The notes under the pieces were generated by a model that was not told where the DNA came from, did no database searches, and was given only the letters and a program-made list of their open reading frames with translations. From Paraphysomonas bandaiensis (Eukaryota > Chrysophyceae), in assembly GCA_965644295.1 (NCBI GenBank), contig CBFFRP010000430.1:231729-295728 (forward strand): DNA of 64,000 bases. Direction: 5' to 3'. This document shows positions 32,627-43,927 of this stretch, one piece after another; the stretch's first letter is position 1; every line of letters begins with the position of its first letter. A program made the translations under genes and the position numbers.

Positions 32627-33382
32627 ATGTTATACCAAGCAATGTGCCTCACGAATTATAAAAGAGTCCACGGACAGTTCGAACATTACGTTAACTCGAG
32701 AGCATCATTAATCGATGAGAATATCATACACAGGGTCATGGGTAGTGTGAACAAAGTGGTTCATAAGCATAAGACCAATGCGGGATATGCAGGAAGCTAT
32801 CGTAAAGGGACATATGTGGGTCGCTATTCTGACGTTGATATCGTGGTAGGTATTCCTGTGACAAAGAAGCAACGTAAGAAAATCGCGAATGAAGTAAGGG
32901 AAAAATTGAACCAAGGTGGATTGAAAGTTAAGCAAATGATGTACAAACCAGTGGCGGTACTGTTTGACCTTGACAGTATTTCGTTTGATCTGGTGTTTGA
33001 TGTGCCACCCGTAGAAAAAATTGATCCTAGCACTGCACGTGCTATCCGAGCCCTGAAACTTTTATCCAGAGAGGTAATTTTGAATAAAAAATAATTTATT
33101 TCATTACTATATCTATAGAATCCAGAACGATTTCCTCGTATAAGTGGTATAAAGCTGGAAAACTTTGTTTTGGGAGTGAAAACAACATCGGGTTCCACAG
33201 ATACAAGCGGTTTTATTCTTTTTCTAATATGCTTGGCACAACTTGCGGGAAAATGTAGATTTGAAGTATCAAAGGACAAGAAACGCACTTGGAGAATTAG
33301 TGTAGCCGAAACTCTAAAGATTATAAAGACGATGGATTGGACCAACAAAGAGGTTTGTTTCGAGAAACTATTCAAGCGCTAA
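32627..33382 (+). CDS. OAS/cGAS-like nucleotidyltransferase, copy 2
   Basis: Two exons (32627-33073 and 33119-33382; 45-bp intron) encode 236 residues. It keeps the motifs of copy 1: AGSYRKGTYVGRYSDVDIVV and SFDLVFDVPPVEKID. The intron sits at the same place. It differs by lacking the duplicated insert after the metal motif (copy 1 has a repeated PVTKKQ/PVTRKQ stretch) and by a more basic surface (SYRKGTYVGRY). It lies about 45 bp after the stop of copy 1 on the same strand, a tandem duplication. The start at 32627 is the first ATG, but its leader differs from copy 1, so the N-terminus is less certain. Confidence 0.77.
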
Positions 33383-33714
33383 GAACACAGATGTAAAGCG
33401 ATTCTTCCTCTTTAAAATTCCCGAAAGGAACACTTATCATGGTTTTGTGGCTACTGGACTTTTACTGAAATGTATAGGCAATAATGTTAGAGTTGAAAGA
33501 GTGACCCTTGGAGTACTCAGTACTCAATATTAAATTGATTGCTATTGTGATACTTTTCTCACCTTTCCTTTCAACTTGCTGTACTGATTAGCTTCCATAG
33601 AGTTAAACAAAACTTAACGTTACCTCATTAACGTCTATCATCTACTAATAATCTAATATCTAACACCTTCTTTGACCTTAATAATGTAGAATTCAAGAAC
33701 AATAAAAAACTATA
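33383..33714. other. 3' region of copy 2, duplicated downstream
   Basis: About 33400-33470 (TTCCTCTTTAAAATTCCCGAAAGGAAC) resembles 33985-34060, consistent with duplication of the gene end together with its trailer. Confidence 0.45.
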
Positions 33715-33985
33715 AAAGTATTTGGAGAAGTGGTGCTGTCGGCCAGGGCCTGATAACCATTAACGGGTTATTAATTGTAATGCCATTATAATCACCGGGA
33801 ATTGGGCATCTATTAACGGAATTTTATGGTACCTGATATCCTGATATATGCTATAAAGAATTAAGTGGTTTTAAGATATAGAATCTCCTCTATTCTAGGA
33901 AGTGTCGACACACTAGATGTTATTAAGCAGATGGATATGACCGAAGAAAATTATTTCCAATCATTGTTTAAATGTTGTTAAAAAG
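33715..33985 (+). pseudogene. Decayed third copy of the nucleotidyltransferase gene (3' end)
   Basis: TGGAGAAGTGGTGCTGTCGG (about 33722) and VIKQMDMTEENYFQSLFK (about 33920-33975) match the last exon of copies 1 and 2. They are separated by about 150 bp of unrelated sequence and the nucleotidyltransferase core is missing. Confidence 0.65.
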
Positions 33986-35202
33986 TGCGCAGATTTTTCT
34001 GCTTTGACATTCCTGAAAGGAACATATATAAATGTATGGTTTCTATACTTTTCGTGAAGTATTGGGTTGTAATATTGAAATATATATTCAATGATATTAT
34101 TATTGACAATCATAGAACTGCTACAATTCTGCTGTGCGTTCCACCCTATACGTGATAACACTAGCTACTTTCCTGTCTGGGTTGACTTTTGTCCGACAAG
34201 AAATTTGTAATTGTGCATGTGTGATGAATATGCAATACACATAAGTTACTGGTTCAAGATAATGGCACTTTCGCAATTATGACCGATCCTACTTGGTAAG
34301 TATGCTGGAGCAAAGTTTGTATAAGTATTATTACTACTAGGTTTTGGTGGTGTATTCATAAGCGCGATAACATAGTTCAAAGTATATACACCACAAAAGC
34401 GATTAAAATACAGAATCCGAACAGACTACCCACAAGTATAATTGACACAACTACAAAAAGAGTAACATTGAAACATATTTACCTCAGCGTTGAGAACTTT
34501 TTGGCCGTCTGATCAACTTCAGTATAACACTCCGGAGTAGAGGACCCTATTCGACAAATTGAATGCTCCAAAAGATTAGAAAGAAAGTAAAACATAGATA
34601 TCAAACAGTGTGTAACTATATATTCTCATATAGTTATTAGATTACATCCAGTTATTAGTGTTATCTCTATAGGGATATGTATGTATGTATATGTATATAT
34701 GGAGGATAGCTATATCAGAGACTCATATCATCACCTGTAGGGTGATTGAATTAAATCAATGGAATGAAAATGATAGACAATATATGGTTAACTGACATAT
34801 ATGTCTAGATGTTTGATTAGATATGAGACTGCTGTATGTGTGTGTGTGTATGCCTTATATCTAGATATCACTCATTACGGCACGAGTATAGAAGAGTTGT
34901 GTAAACTCATATGATATCTCAAAAAATACATAGTTTTATCAGAAAATAGTGGATTTTCATAAATACAATGTTAAAACCACCCCAAATCATTAAATTTCAG
35001 CATATTGGCATCTAAAATATAAAATATCATATTTTTAGTATTTGTTCTAAATGTCTTGCATTTTAGGGATATACTCTACACCGAAAGGGAATAAAGATAC
35101 TGCCTTTCCTGCTTCTAAAAATTTAGAATATCTAAGATTTCTCTACAACTTCAACACATCTATACATTTCATACTCACAATTCAGAGAACATACAGACGA
35201 CC
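33986..35202. other. Intergenic, no convincing gene
   Basis: AT-rich. A possible small minus-strand membrane-protein exon pair (34600-34370) was examined and left out because the frames do not join. TATG/TG stretches occur at 34678-34700 and 34838-34850. Confidence 0.5.
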
Positions 35203-36480
35203 ATGATGCGTTTAGTTCCTGCAATACTCTTCCTAATCATCTCAGTGCAATCCACTCAGGGTTTGGACATAGACCTTGACATCCAGGTCAACAAAGGAGA
35301 CAAGGAAATTTCTTTCACTGGAAAAGATACATCAGTCACTGGTATCACCTTCCACACTAAGCGGAACGAAGATGTCTCCAGCATTTCGTTATTATTTGGC
35401 AATAAAACTGTGCATTGCAGCATTGACGACTCTGTCAAGCGCATAGAGTTGACGGCTGAAGTCACCTCATCTCATCTTGTAACCAGCTTATCATCCAACG
35501 ATAGGGCACGCTTATTTCTATTGTCTGAGACCATTATTACCACTACTCAATTTGCTACCTTAAAGAAAACTGACCGCCGACTTTCAGATGTTTTCCTTGG
35601 TGTACTGCATCTTCTTAGCAAGGCGCCAACTGACTATGTGATGAATATCACCATCGGGTCTACTGATGTACAGGGCACCTACACATCTATTTGCAATGAG
35701 ATAGGCAGTACAGGCACAGCACAATTTACTGTGAACGACACAGTATACCAAGAAGGTGTGACGGTTGGTCCGGTGTGTTACACTCCTCCGGCACTAGGTC
35801 GATGTGGTGCAGGGGGTGGCCCTGATCCGTGGGCTGGAATGATGCAACGATTCACTCAGGAATGCTTGAACCACGACCAATGTTGTGTTGTGAATTCCGA
35901 TGGAGAGGAGAGGCTTCCAATGACTGGAAACTCAGATGGGTACATGGCTGTCAATATATGCGGAAAGGATTGTGCAGATGAGTTTGCGGCCGCCATATTT
36001 GGGTTCTTGTATGCGCACGATTGTGCCACCACAGATGGAAACTGGGAGTTCATAAGCGGGTTTCCAGGTATGCGATTGGATATTACCGGTGGCGTGAGTT
36101 CAGGCGACCCAGAGTACTTCGATGGGGATGTGACTGAATCTATTCAGAACGATCCCTGTACAGACTTCTTAGCCAATGCCATAATACGGAATGGTATGAG
36201 AACTGGCCAGGACGTTTACTATGAATTGCTACAACCGGAGAGCTGTGACTATGACGAAGTTTACTCGTGCTGCAATCAGCCAGACGGAGTCTGCTGCTAC
36301 ACAAAATTCTCTTTTACAGGAAAATTTTCGGATTGCAATGTTGCAGCTGGCGAGGTAACTAATCCGATGAATGCAATATGGCCATGGGATTGGAGACGCG
36401 ATGTTGCCAACAAAGAAAAGAAATATATTCAGAAAGCGATTTCATCCTCTTTCTTTGGATTTAGAAAGACTCAAAATTGA
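35203..36480 (+). CDS. Secreted phospholipase A2-like protein
   Basis: Single exon, 425 residues, beginning with a signal peptide (MMRLVPAILFLIISVQSTQG). Residues about 20-195 form a Ser/Thr-rich beta-type region without a known family. The sPLA2-like part starts near residue 200 with RCGAGGGPDPW, similar to the calcium loop, followed by CLNHDQCC with the His-Asp catalytic pair (about 224-225). Many cysteines follow (CGKDC, YSCCNQPDGVCC). Active sPLA2 enzymes cut the sn-2 ester of phospholipids. The long N-terminal and C-terminal additions are unusual and it is not a toxin-type short PLA2. Enzyme activity is inferred from the His-Asp motif only. Confidence 0.72.
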   Translation: MMRLVPAILFLIISVQSTQGLDIDLDIQVNKGDKEISFTGKDTSVTGITFHTKRNEDVSSISLLFGNKTVHCSIDDSVKRIELTAEVTSSHLVTSLSSNDRARLFLLSETIITTTQFATLKKTDRRLSDVFLGVLHLLSKAPTDYVMNITIGSTDVQGTYTSICNEIGSTGTAQFTVNDTVYQEGVTVGPVCYTPPALGRCGAGGGPDPWAGMMQRFTQECLNHDQCCVVNSDGEERLPMTGNSDGYMAVNICGKDCADEFAAAIFGFLYAHDCATTDGNWEFISGFPGMRLDITGGVSSGDPEYFDGDVTESIQNDPCTDFLANAIIRNGMRTGQDVYYELLQPESCDYDEVYSCCNQPDGVCCYTKFSFTGKFSDCNVAAGEVTNPMNAIWPWDWRRDVANKEKKYIQKAISSSFFGFRKTQN

Positions 36481-37429
36481 TTTCCTGGAAAAGAAGGACT
36501 AAAATGTTTGAATAACCACTATTTTCATTGCGATGCTGTAATTCCAACAAAGCAATAGTTTGGATTGATTTCAGATAATACTATTATAATATTAATATCA
36601 TCACTTGCATTTGGCGTTTTATGGTGCTAGTTTATATAATGAAAGCGAACAGTTTTCCTTTCCACATTTTAGTTATTACAGGTAGAAGAAAATAACATAA
36701 TTCATCTGTGTATACGCACACATTTTATTAATGCACAATCAGTAAATATAATGAAACACTAGTCTAAAGTAATACCTCTGTATGAAATATCGAACTTGAT
36801 TGTTCTATAGTTATAGTTTTATGCATATATATATATCATGATAGGTTTCATCTAAGTTTCCCTTATTATAAAAATTGATGCTCTTACACAAAATCGACCT
36901 ATTCACTAGCTTCCTATACTCCATTTTATGTGTCCAAACTATAACGGTTGGTTTTTAAGTAAAACCCCAGGATTGTTGTCATTTAGAACGTCAACATTGA
37001 ACTGTGCAGACAGATATGCAGTAAGCAGGGCTGCGCATCAATTAATTGTCCATTACTGAATTTGCAATAATTGAAATTGAAACAGCAAGTAACAATTGAC
37101 TACAACCTGCGTCAATTAATTGACAAGTGATACACAGCCCTGGCAGTAAGGAGTCCAATAAGATGTGGTGCCTTACTATTACTATTCACTTTTGACTGCA
37201 TAGATACAGAGTGGAAAAACGATGAGGAATGGATTTAATAACATCATATATTAATTGTTTATAAACAGATATGTGACATGTAGTCCCAATCAGGTAGAGA
37301 GTACAATATTATGGTAAAACAAATATACATTAAATACCACAAAATGAGCACAAATCAGAACGGTGGAGGATAGCTCAGAGCATATGAACGTCAGCTGGTG
37401 ATAAATTCAAAGGGTAATATGAAGTGTGA
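36481..37429. other. Intergenic with a dispersed repeat copy
   Basis: It holds copy 2 of the larger dispersed repeat (36972-37308) with its nested MITE (37026-37142). The rest is AT-rich and empty. Confidence 0.6.
36972..37308. repeat. Larger dispersed repeat, copy 2, with nested hAT MITE
   Basis: Nearly identical to 29426-29768, including the MITE and the same flanking GCAGTAAG duplication. The MITE here is 12 bp shorter (37026-37142). Confidence 0.85.
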
Positions 37430-38284
37430 TTACTTTCGAGACAAAATTATTTCAGCTTTTACTCTTTCATGTTTTTCTCGTTCTGACCTTTTCATACGCA
37501 GTAAGCGAATTTCCTCAGCACTTAATTTGTGCTCTTTGTCTGACGGAGATCGATCGCGCTTTCTCTTTTTACTCTTTCTTACATCCTTATGATCCTTCTT
37601 TTTAGACTTTGATCTTTTATTATGCTTCATGCTTGCATCCCCTGTTTCACCGCCGGATTGCAAGCTTTGATCTGATAATTTTAGTTGGCTAATTAGCTTA
37701 CGTTTTTCACTCTCAGCATCGTTCGTATCCAAAAATCGTGCCATTGGGTCTGCAGCAGCCTTTCGTGCTAAATCTCTGTCCATTGCTGGTAGCGCCTCGT
37801 CTCCAGACAACTTGCGGCCGCCTACCATCACGCTCCTACTATCTGCATTGGACACATCCATATACCACGGGGTTATTTTTTTTAATTCTGCAGACCCTTC
37901 ACCAAGAGCCCATGGAGCAGATCCCTCTCTTCTTTTTTGTAGCAATTCTTTTTCTTCTTTTTCTTTTTTATATTCTTCATTTGGAGCACAATATTTTTGT
38001 TCTGATTGTAATAATCGACTATCCCTCTTATCAATCACACCATCCTCACCCCTTCCGTCTCTACCCCCCACCTCTCTACTCCCCTCCTCTCTCCCCTCCT
38101 CTCTATCCCCTGTACCCTTACGTAACATCTCCATAATATGTTCAGCATTTGTATCTCTTTCTTTCAACTTATTAGCCTCAATCTCTTCTCTATGCAGTCT
38201 CTCATCTCTCTTAACTTTCTCAATATTATCACGATTCCATACATTCCATCTTTTATGACGTAATATAATCAAACGACCTGACAT
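37430..38284 (-). CDS. LENG1-like protein with N-terminal Cir_N domain
   Basis: Single exon, 284 residues. The N-terminus (HKRWNVWNRDNIEKVKRDE) is the Cir_N/CWC25-type motif found in LENG1 and spliceosome-associated proteins. The middle is Lys/Glu-rich coiled coil with EEYKKEKEEKELLQKR and APWALGEG. The tail is a basic KKRKRDRS region with LSAEEIRLLRMKRSEREK. Layout and length match LENG1 (about 264 residues). A nuclear or splicing-linked role is inferred from the family. CWC25 is the main alternative, but the spacing fits LENG1 better. Confidence 0.78.
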   Translation of the reverse strand: MSGRLIILRHKRWNVWNRDNIEKVKRDERLHREEIEANKLKERDTNAEHIMEMLRKGTGDREEGREEGSREVGGRDGRGEDGVIDKRDSRLLQSEQKYCAPNEEYKKEKEEKELLQKRREGSAPWALGEGSAELKKITPWYMDVSNADSRSVMVGGRKLSGDEALPAMDRDLARKAAADPMARFLDTNDAESEKRKLISQLKLSDQSLQSGGETGDASMKHNKRSKSKKKDHKDVRKSKKRKRDRSPSDKEHKLSAEEIRLLRMKRSEREKHERVKAEIILSRK

Positions 38285-39502
38285 GATATGGATAGTTTTA
38301 TATAGATCGTATATATGTATATTGTGTTATTGAGTGGATTGATGTATGTATGTATGTTTAAGGAGCGTATGTGTGCTGTAGAGGCATATATAGACATATA
38401 TGAACATGTATGTATATTCATTTTATATAGGAGGAATACGGAATATATAATAAAATCTCAGAAATATAATACAAAAAGTGCCCTAAATATCCGAAATTTG
38501 TATATACCGTTCGGAAATTCCAGTTTTATAGCAGAACACTATTATTTTCTGAAGTGGGACAGAGGACATAGAGCTCTATCCATATCAACAGATGCAGGAA
38601 AAGATGCTATGCATCCTATGCTTTAATGGAACTTATATTTCACATAAACAAGTGTACATCGAGGCTATTGCAAGGCAGCTAATGTAACATGCTACAAAAT
38701 TTAATGATACTATCTACATCTTCTGCACTGCAATATCAGTCGTGGCTGCGCTACTAGAACCACAGCACGTGAATGCACTCACAACAAGACCACCAAACAG
38801 TTCCAGCGTATAATATTCACTTCAGTTATCACTGTGCCCAAATGACTTATGATTGGCAATATTATAGTGGTATAGATTATGGAAAACGGAAGATGTCTGA
38901 ACACGGAATAGGAACCACAGTTAATTAGGAAGAATATATAAGTTTTACATGAATTTCGAACTTCAAACCTCTTCTATGAGATAGTATTATATATATATGA
39001 TGTCATTTAAAAAGTATATTCAGAACGGTGTAGCGTAAAGAGTACGTTGATTAGCAAAAGTTATCAAGTGTACAGTGACAAGGAGTAAGAGAGTACGAGA
39101 TTATATATAGTTTATTTGTAGTGATAAGATAACTATCTAAACTGTTGATAAAAATTTTATTTGTGCCAAAACTTGTGAGTACCGTAGAGGGTGTAATATC
39201 TAATCACCAGAGACTACAGATTGCATCGAAATGCTGATATCATGAGAAGTAATGTCACGGCACAGTGTATTATTATTGCTAATATCTTGCATCGTACAGT
39301 TGCAATAAACGAAATTCTTCCTTCATATAATTGTGCTAAGTAAAATATCGATGAAAATCTGAGTTATAAGAGTTACGAGTTATAATACGTTTGACCGTAG
39401 TAACGACACAAAGAAATGATAGACCCTATTGGCAGAGCAACTCGACTTGATATGTAAGTGCAGGACCAGCATATAAAGCGCACTCTAAATACAGAATTCG
39501 CT
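38285..39502. other. Intergenic, no feature recognised
   Basis: AT-rich, with a short TATG stretch (38340-38360) upstream of the LENG1-like gene. No exon, RNA gene or repeat family was identified. Confidence 0.5.
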
Positions 39503-40535
39503 TCACTTTGACTTCTCTCGCCTCCACTCAACATACTCATCGAGTAGTAACGGCCCTATAGAAACAAAATTACTACAACATCAGAGAGCATGTTAACATC
39601 TTACATGCACCATCGTCGTCATAGTGCGCTAAATCGACTCCAACGGAATCCTGAAACTGAAGAAAAGAGTCCCACTGGTCAAGAGTTATCACAGTGTGGT
39701 TACAGCTCTCCAAGAACTGCTGATAGTCATAACAAATATTGTATGTAGACAGAGACACACCTGTAAGAAGTACTCTAAGTGTGGTGCCCTATTGCGGTCA
39801 AGAACTATAGGCAGCAAAGAGGCCACTATCTCCTTCTCTAAAAATGAAAAGTTGATTGCGAATAAAATACAACCTTGCACATACCAATCGTTTTGTGTGT
39901 ACCCTCACGAGAAAACTGGAATACAAATCGAAAGAAATCTACAGCACGAGCCAAACAATAAATATGCGACTCATGATATCGACTGACAATAACCTCTGAA
40001 ATCGCCTTTGTCCAAAAATCCAGGGTCAAAACTGGGGCTCTTGTTGATCAAATCTGTTACAGTAGAGGCACTACAGCACAATAGATAAGAAATAATACCC
40101 GCAATATTTATCATACCCGATATCCTTCATTCCCTTTACGAATTCGGTCTTAGTAATGCACCCCGGTTTCTGGGAACTGCCCAGTCTCCACAACAACACC
40201 AAGAGGCGCACCTAAATAGAATCATCAACAGGAAAATAAACAATTTATAGGAATTACATCAGAGCTCGGGTCCATATCTAGGGCCTCTCCAAGACGCCCT
40301 ATACCATCTGCATATATTATCATTTAAACAACTGTATATGTGTCATATATCCATTTCTGAACCTAGTGACATTATCTCCGGATCATCTTCATCTATACAT
40401 ATATGTTATATACGTATAAACCATATTCATTATATTGCCTGCAAATGTATGGAATGTTTGCAGTATTTCTTCTTCTAGAGCAGCATCTACCTCATTCCGG
40501 GATGATTTTGACTTTGATTTCTTTCTAGAGAACAT
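39503..40535 (-). CDS. DCN1-like protein (defective in cullin neddylation)
   Basis: Nine exons join in phase: 40535-40439, 40392-40363, 40307-40258, 40211-40117, 40070-39994, 39938-39903, 39837-39761, 39719-39605 and 39555-39503 (209 residues). Key family blocks are LDGIGRLGEALDMDPSSD, TKTEFVKGM, FRDFFRFVFQFSRE, ITLDQWDSFLQF and the C-terminal signature YDDDGAWPLLLDEYVEW. DCN1-like proteins are E3 scaffolds that promote NEDD8 attachment to cullins. The N-terminal UBA domain of some members is absent; a short Lys/Ser-rich lead replaces it. The first intron (40393-40438) has a GC-AG boundary; the others are GT-AG of 41-65 bp. Confidence 0.9.
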
Positions 40536-41005
40536 GGATGTTTTATCTTACAGAAGTATTTGGACGAGTTATTAATAATACCAACCAGTCTAGTGTTTAA
40601 GTGTGTGTAAACATACACATACGGCCGGTTCATATATACATACATGTACACACCACATCCCATAATTCTTCTATAGCATCCTATCGTAGTGTACAAAAGT
40701 ACATAAAAATCATGGAAAAACAAGAAAAATGCTATTAAAAAGTATGAAAGTACTAATATCCGGAAATATTACATAATTTGACAGTTTTTATATCGAAAAG
40801 TATATGACAACACATAAAAAGCAAGGATTATAGACAATGTAAAAATTAGATATAGGGAAGTTAGTTAAAATGAGAAGATGTAATTGTCCTGCCAGAGATG
40901 TTGATATATATGCACTACTGAGGCAAGATATCATTCCATAATACTTTCATGAACAGTGTTAACAACACTGTATGTATGGAATCAAGTTAGTAGTGATAAT
41001 TTGTA
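40536..41005. other. Shared upstream region of DCN1-like and TMEM267-like genes
   Basis: AT-rich region between divergent starts. It contains only short CATA/TACA patches (40610-40655) and no large microsatellite. No gene is seen. Confidence 0.6.
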
Positions 41006-41737
41006 ATGTTCTTTCCTTATCGCTCCAATAGATTCTCTCTATGGCAGTTAGCTCTATGTATAGTAATCACTGCTGCGTTATCCGATATATGTATGTCTCA
41101 AACTACAGGAAAAATTGAAAAATGCCTTGTAGACAACATTGGACATGCATTGCTTTCATGCTTGATGTGGGTATCGGCGTTGATTCCGAGAGATGGTTCC
41201 ACAAGTCGTACTATTCCAAGTAAGGGATTAGATTCTCATGGAGGAAGTTCGAAACATAGTATATGGTATTTAGAATTAGGAGCTGCTTTTGCACTTGGAA
41301 GCCTTTTAGATATTGATCATTTTGTTATGGGAGGATCGTTATCTCTAACATCTGCGACCTCCCTACCTTCAAGGCCGTTTGGTCATTCAGTGGCATTTGT
41401 CATCGTTATGTCTGTAAGTTCTCTTACTACTGCATACTTCTATTCACACTTTTTCTAGTTTTTTGCTATGCTATTCACTGGACGATACCGTTATGCTTTA
41501 CTTACTTTTGTGTCGCTCCTTACCCACCAGCTGAGAGATGCTACGAGAAGAGGTCTTTGGCTGTGGCCACTGGGAAGCACACCCCCTATTTGGTATGCCT
41601 TATATCTATTTATCCTAGCTCTTGCTGTTTTTGTGATTCACAATATGGCAGCTATGTATTTTTTGTCTGCTCATGTTAGCCCTCTGCCTGGGAGCAATCT
41701 CGTAGAAAGAAGTCGTTCACAGCTACAGAATGTGTAG
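41006..41737 (+). CDS. TMEM267-like membrane protein
   Basis: Two exons (41006-41413 and 41459-41737; 45-bp intron) give 228 residues. The conserved HQLRDATRRGLWLWPLGSTPP block in exon 2 matches the metal-hydrolase-like TMEM267/C5orf28 family, as does the LLDIDHF motif (about residues 108-114). Several hydrophobic segments predict a multi-pass protein. His and Asp residues (IGHALLSCL, LLDIDHF, HS near FGHSVAF) resemble YdjM-type membrane hydrolases, so an enzymatic role is possible but unproven. The start at 41006 gives a short basic N-terminus before the first membrane span. Confidence 0.75.
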
Positions 41738-42007
41738 CTTTACATTAGTATGTTATTCCTTTATTATTCTTACAAGGTGTAGAAAGTTTAATCAAGTCTT
41801 TATTCTCATTCGTTGCTCAATTACTATGTACTCTATGCGACTATAATATGAAAGACTTCAGTTAATATACACGAAAGAATCTGTAGTGTATGTATAGAGT
41901 ATTAAATGTTCATACAAGTCAGAGGGTGGGCGTATACGCGTATACAGATGATAAACCTTAATTACAGAATTTCTTCTTTCGTATATACATCAGCAAACAC
42001 TATTCAC

Positions 42008-43286
42008 TTAGAAGCCTGCAAACAGTTGTTGATCAGAATCAGATATTTCAGAAGAATCTACATGATCTGACGGATTCAGTATGTCTAAAAAGCCTAGTCG
42101 CTCATCAAAGTCTATCGGTGGCATGGTTCCGGCTTCGACAGCGTTCCAGTCAATGGAGGCTAAGAAAGACGAGGACATAATCTGCGAAAGTACTCACAAA
42201 AAATGAAAAAATAATGCACACAACACCTGTTCTTCGTCCCATATACCCCAGCGCCTTTCCAGATTAATCACCAGGAGTTTCCTTGCCAAGTCAATAGCAC
42301 TTTGCACCTCGGGAGTCTCTGCAGAACTCATTCCACACTGGTCGCAGAAGCTGTTACAGTCATCGGGGGAACTTATACTAAGTGCAGCCAAATCATCTTC
42401 AGAGGGAAGCCGGCCATGAATCATCTCAAGCAGAAGCACGCCCAGTGACCACCAGTCTACGCTAAGTCCATAGCCACTGCATCTATTTTCCAGAGACTGC
42501 TGTTGATTACAACGGAGCATCTCTGGAGGCATACAATGTGGCGTTCCAATCACAGTGAAAGTGCGTGGACACTGCGTAACACCAGCAGCAACCACTGCAT
42601 CAAATTCGGAAGGGTGGAATAGAGACTTCGATGAGCCAAAATCACATATTTTTAAGTGTCCTCTGGAAGTGAGAACACAATTGCTGGCTTTCAAATCTCC
42701 TGCTCATGACGGGGTATTAATAATAACCCACACAATGGCGTATAAACTTGTAGTACTTACGGTGTATACACCCCTGTCGAGCCATATGTCTCAATGCAGA
42801 TATGATCTGGGCAAGATATAGAGAGGTTGTAGCTGTCCCGAAGCCACAGCTTTCTCGTATATGGATGTGTAATGGACCTCCAAGTGCAGCCTCAATGTAT
42901 AAGTAAAGGTTTAACTCATCCTTGCCTGTGTCCAGGTATTTCACTATATAAGGATTCTGGTATATTGGTTCGTTATTTCCCTATATAAGGACAAAGATAC
43001 AGTATACCGATAGCATCTGCAAAACACTCTTCTCAGCTAATATTCTTTCAATTCGTCCATCTGCAATTGATTTCTGTCTATCATAAGTCTTACATGCTAA
43101 TTGAAACAGTAAATAATCAATAACCAAGTAGTATATACACCAGCAGTACATACCTCTATACTCTGAGCCCCCGACTCTCACACAACTGATCCTGGAGATA
43201 ATAAACATCACAGCTATCGTTGTTAACAGATATTATAACCTGGCGAATTTACCCTCACCGAGGGTTGCAACTGGCGTACCATTCAT
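42008..43286 (-). CDS. AGC-like serine/threonine protein kinase
   Basis: Six exons join in phase: 43286-43240, 43191-43154, 43096-43008, 42980-42761, 42699-42227 and 42181-42008 (346 residues). The kinase landmarks are the Gly loop LGEGKFARISCVRV, the ATP-site lysine in ACKTY, HRDLKASN (catalytic loop, about residue 130), DFGSSK and GTPHCMPPEM (PPE instead of APE), then DWWSLGVLLLEM. The C-terminal tail SIDWNAVEAGTMPPIDFDE resembles the AGC-kinase tail. All catalytic residues are present, so it is probably active; the substrate is unknown. One intron (42981-43007) is only 27 bp. Further upstream exons cannot be excluded. Confidence 0.85.
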
Positions 43287-43342
43287 GGTCTAGAATCTAG
43301 TTAGCTTAAAATTGCAACACAAATTCTGCTTATCTGAATGGG

Positions 43343-43895
43343 AACGTACATACATACATACATACATACATACATACATACATACATACATACATACATA
43401 CATACATACATACATACATACATACATACATACATACATACCTACATACATACATACATACATACCTACCTACATACATACATACATACATACATACATA
43501 CATACACACTACACATACATACATACATACATACATACATACATACATACATACATACATACATTCATACATACTTACATTCATACATACATACATACAT
43601 ACATACATACATACATACATACATACATACATACATAGATACATACATACATACATACATACATACATACATACATACATACATACATACATACATACAT
43701 ACATACATACATACATACATACATACATACATACATACATACATACATACATACATACATACATACATACATACATACATACATACATACATACATACAT
43801 ACATACATACATACATACATACATACATACATACATACATACATACATACATACATACATACATACATACATACATACATACATACATACATACA

Positions 43896-43927
<32 letters not shown>

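Noticed and set aside
34370-34620. Small minus-strand membrane protein in two exons
   Set aside because: A start (MFYFLSNLLEH) with a GT donor and a hydrophobic end (VSIILVGSLFGFCILIAF) are present, but the frames do not join in phase with the only visible intron.
37360-37430. tRNA-like start (GGTGGAGGATAGCTCAGAG)
   Set aside because: It resembles a D-arm by eye, but no anticodon or T-arm follows at the right spacing.
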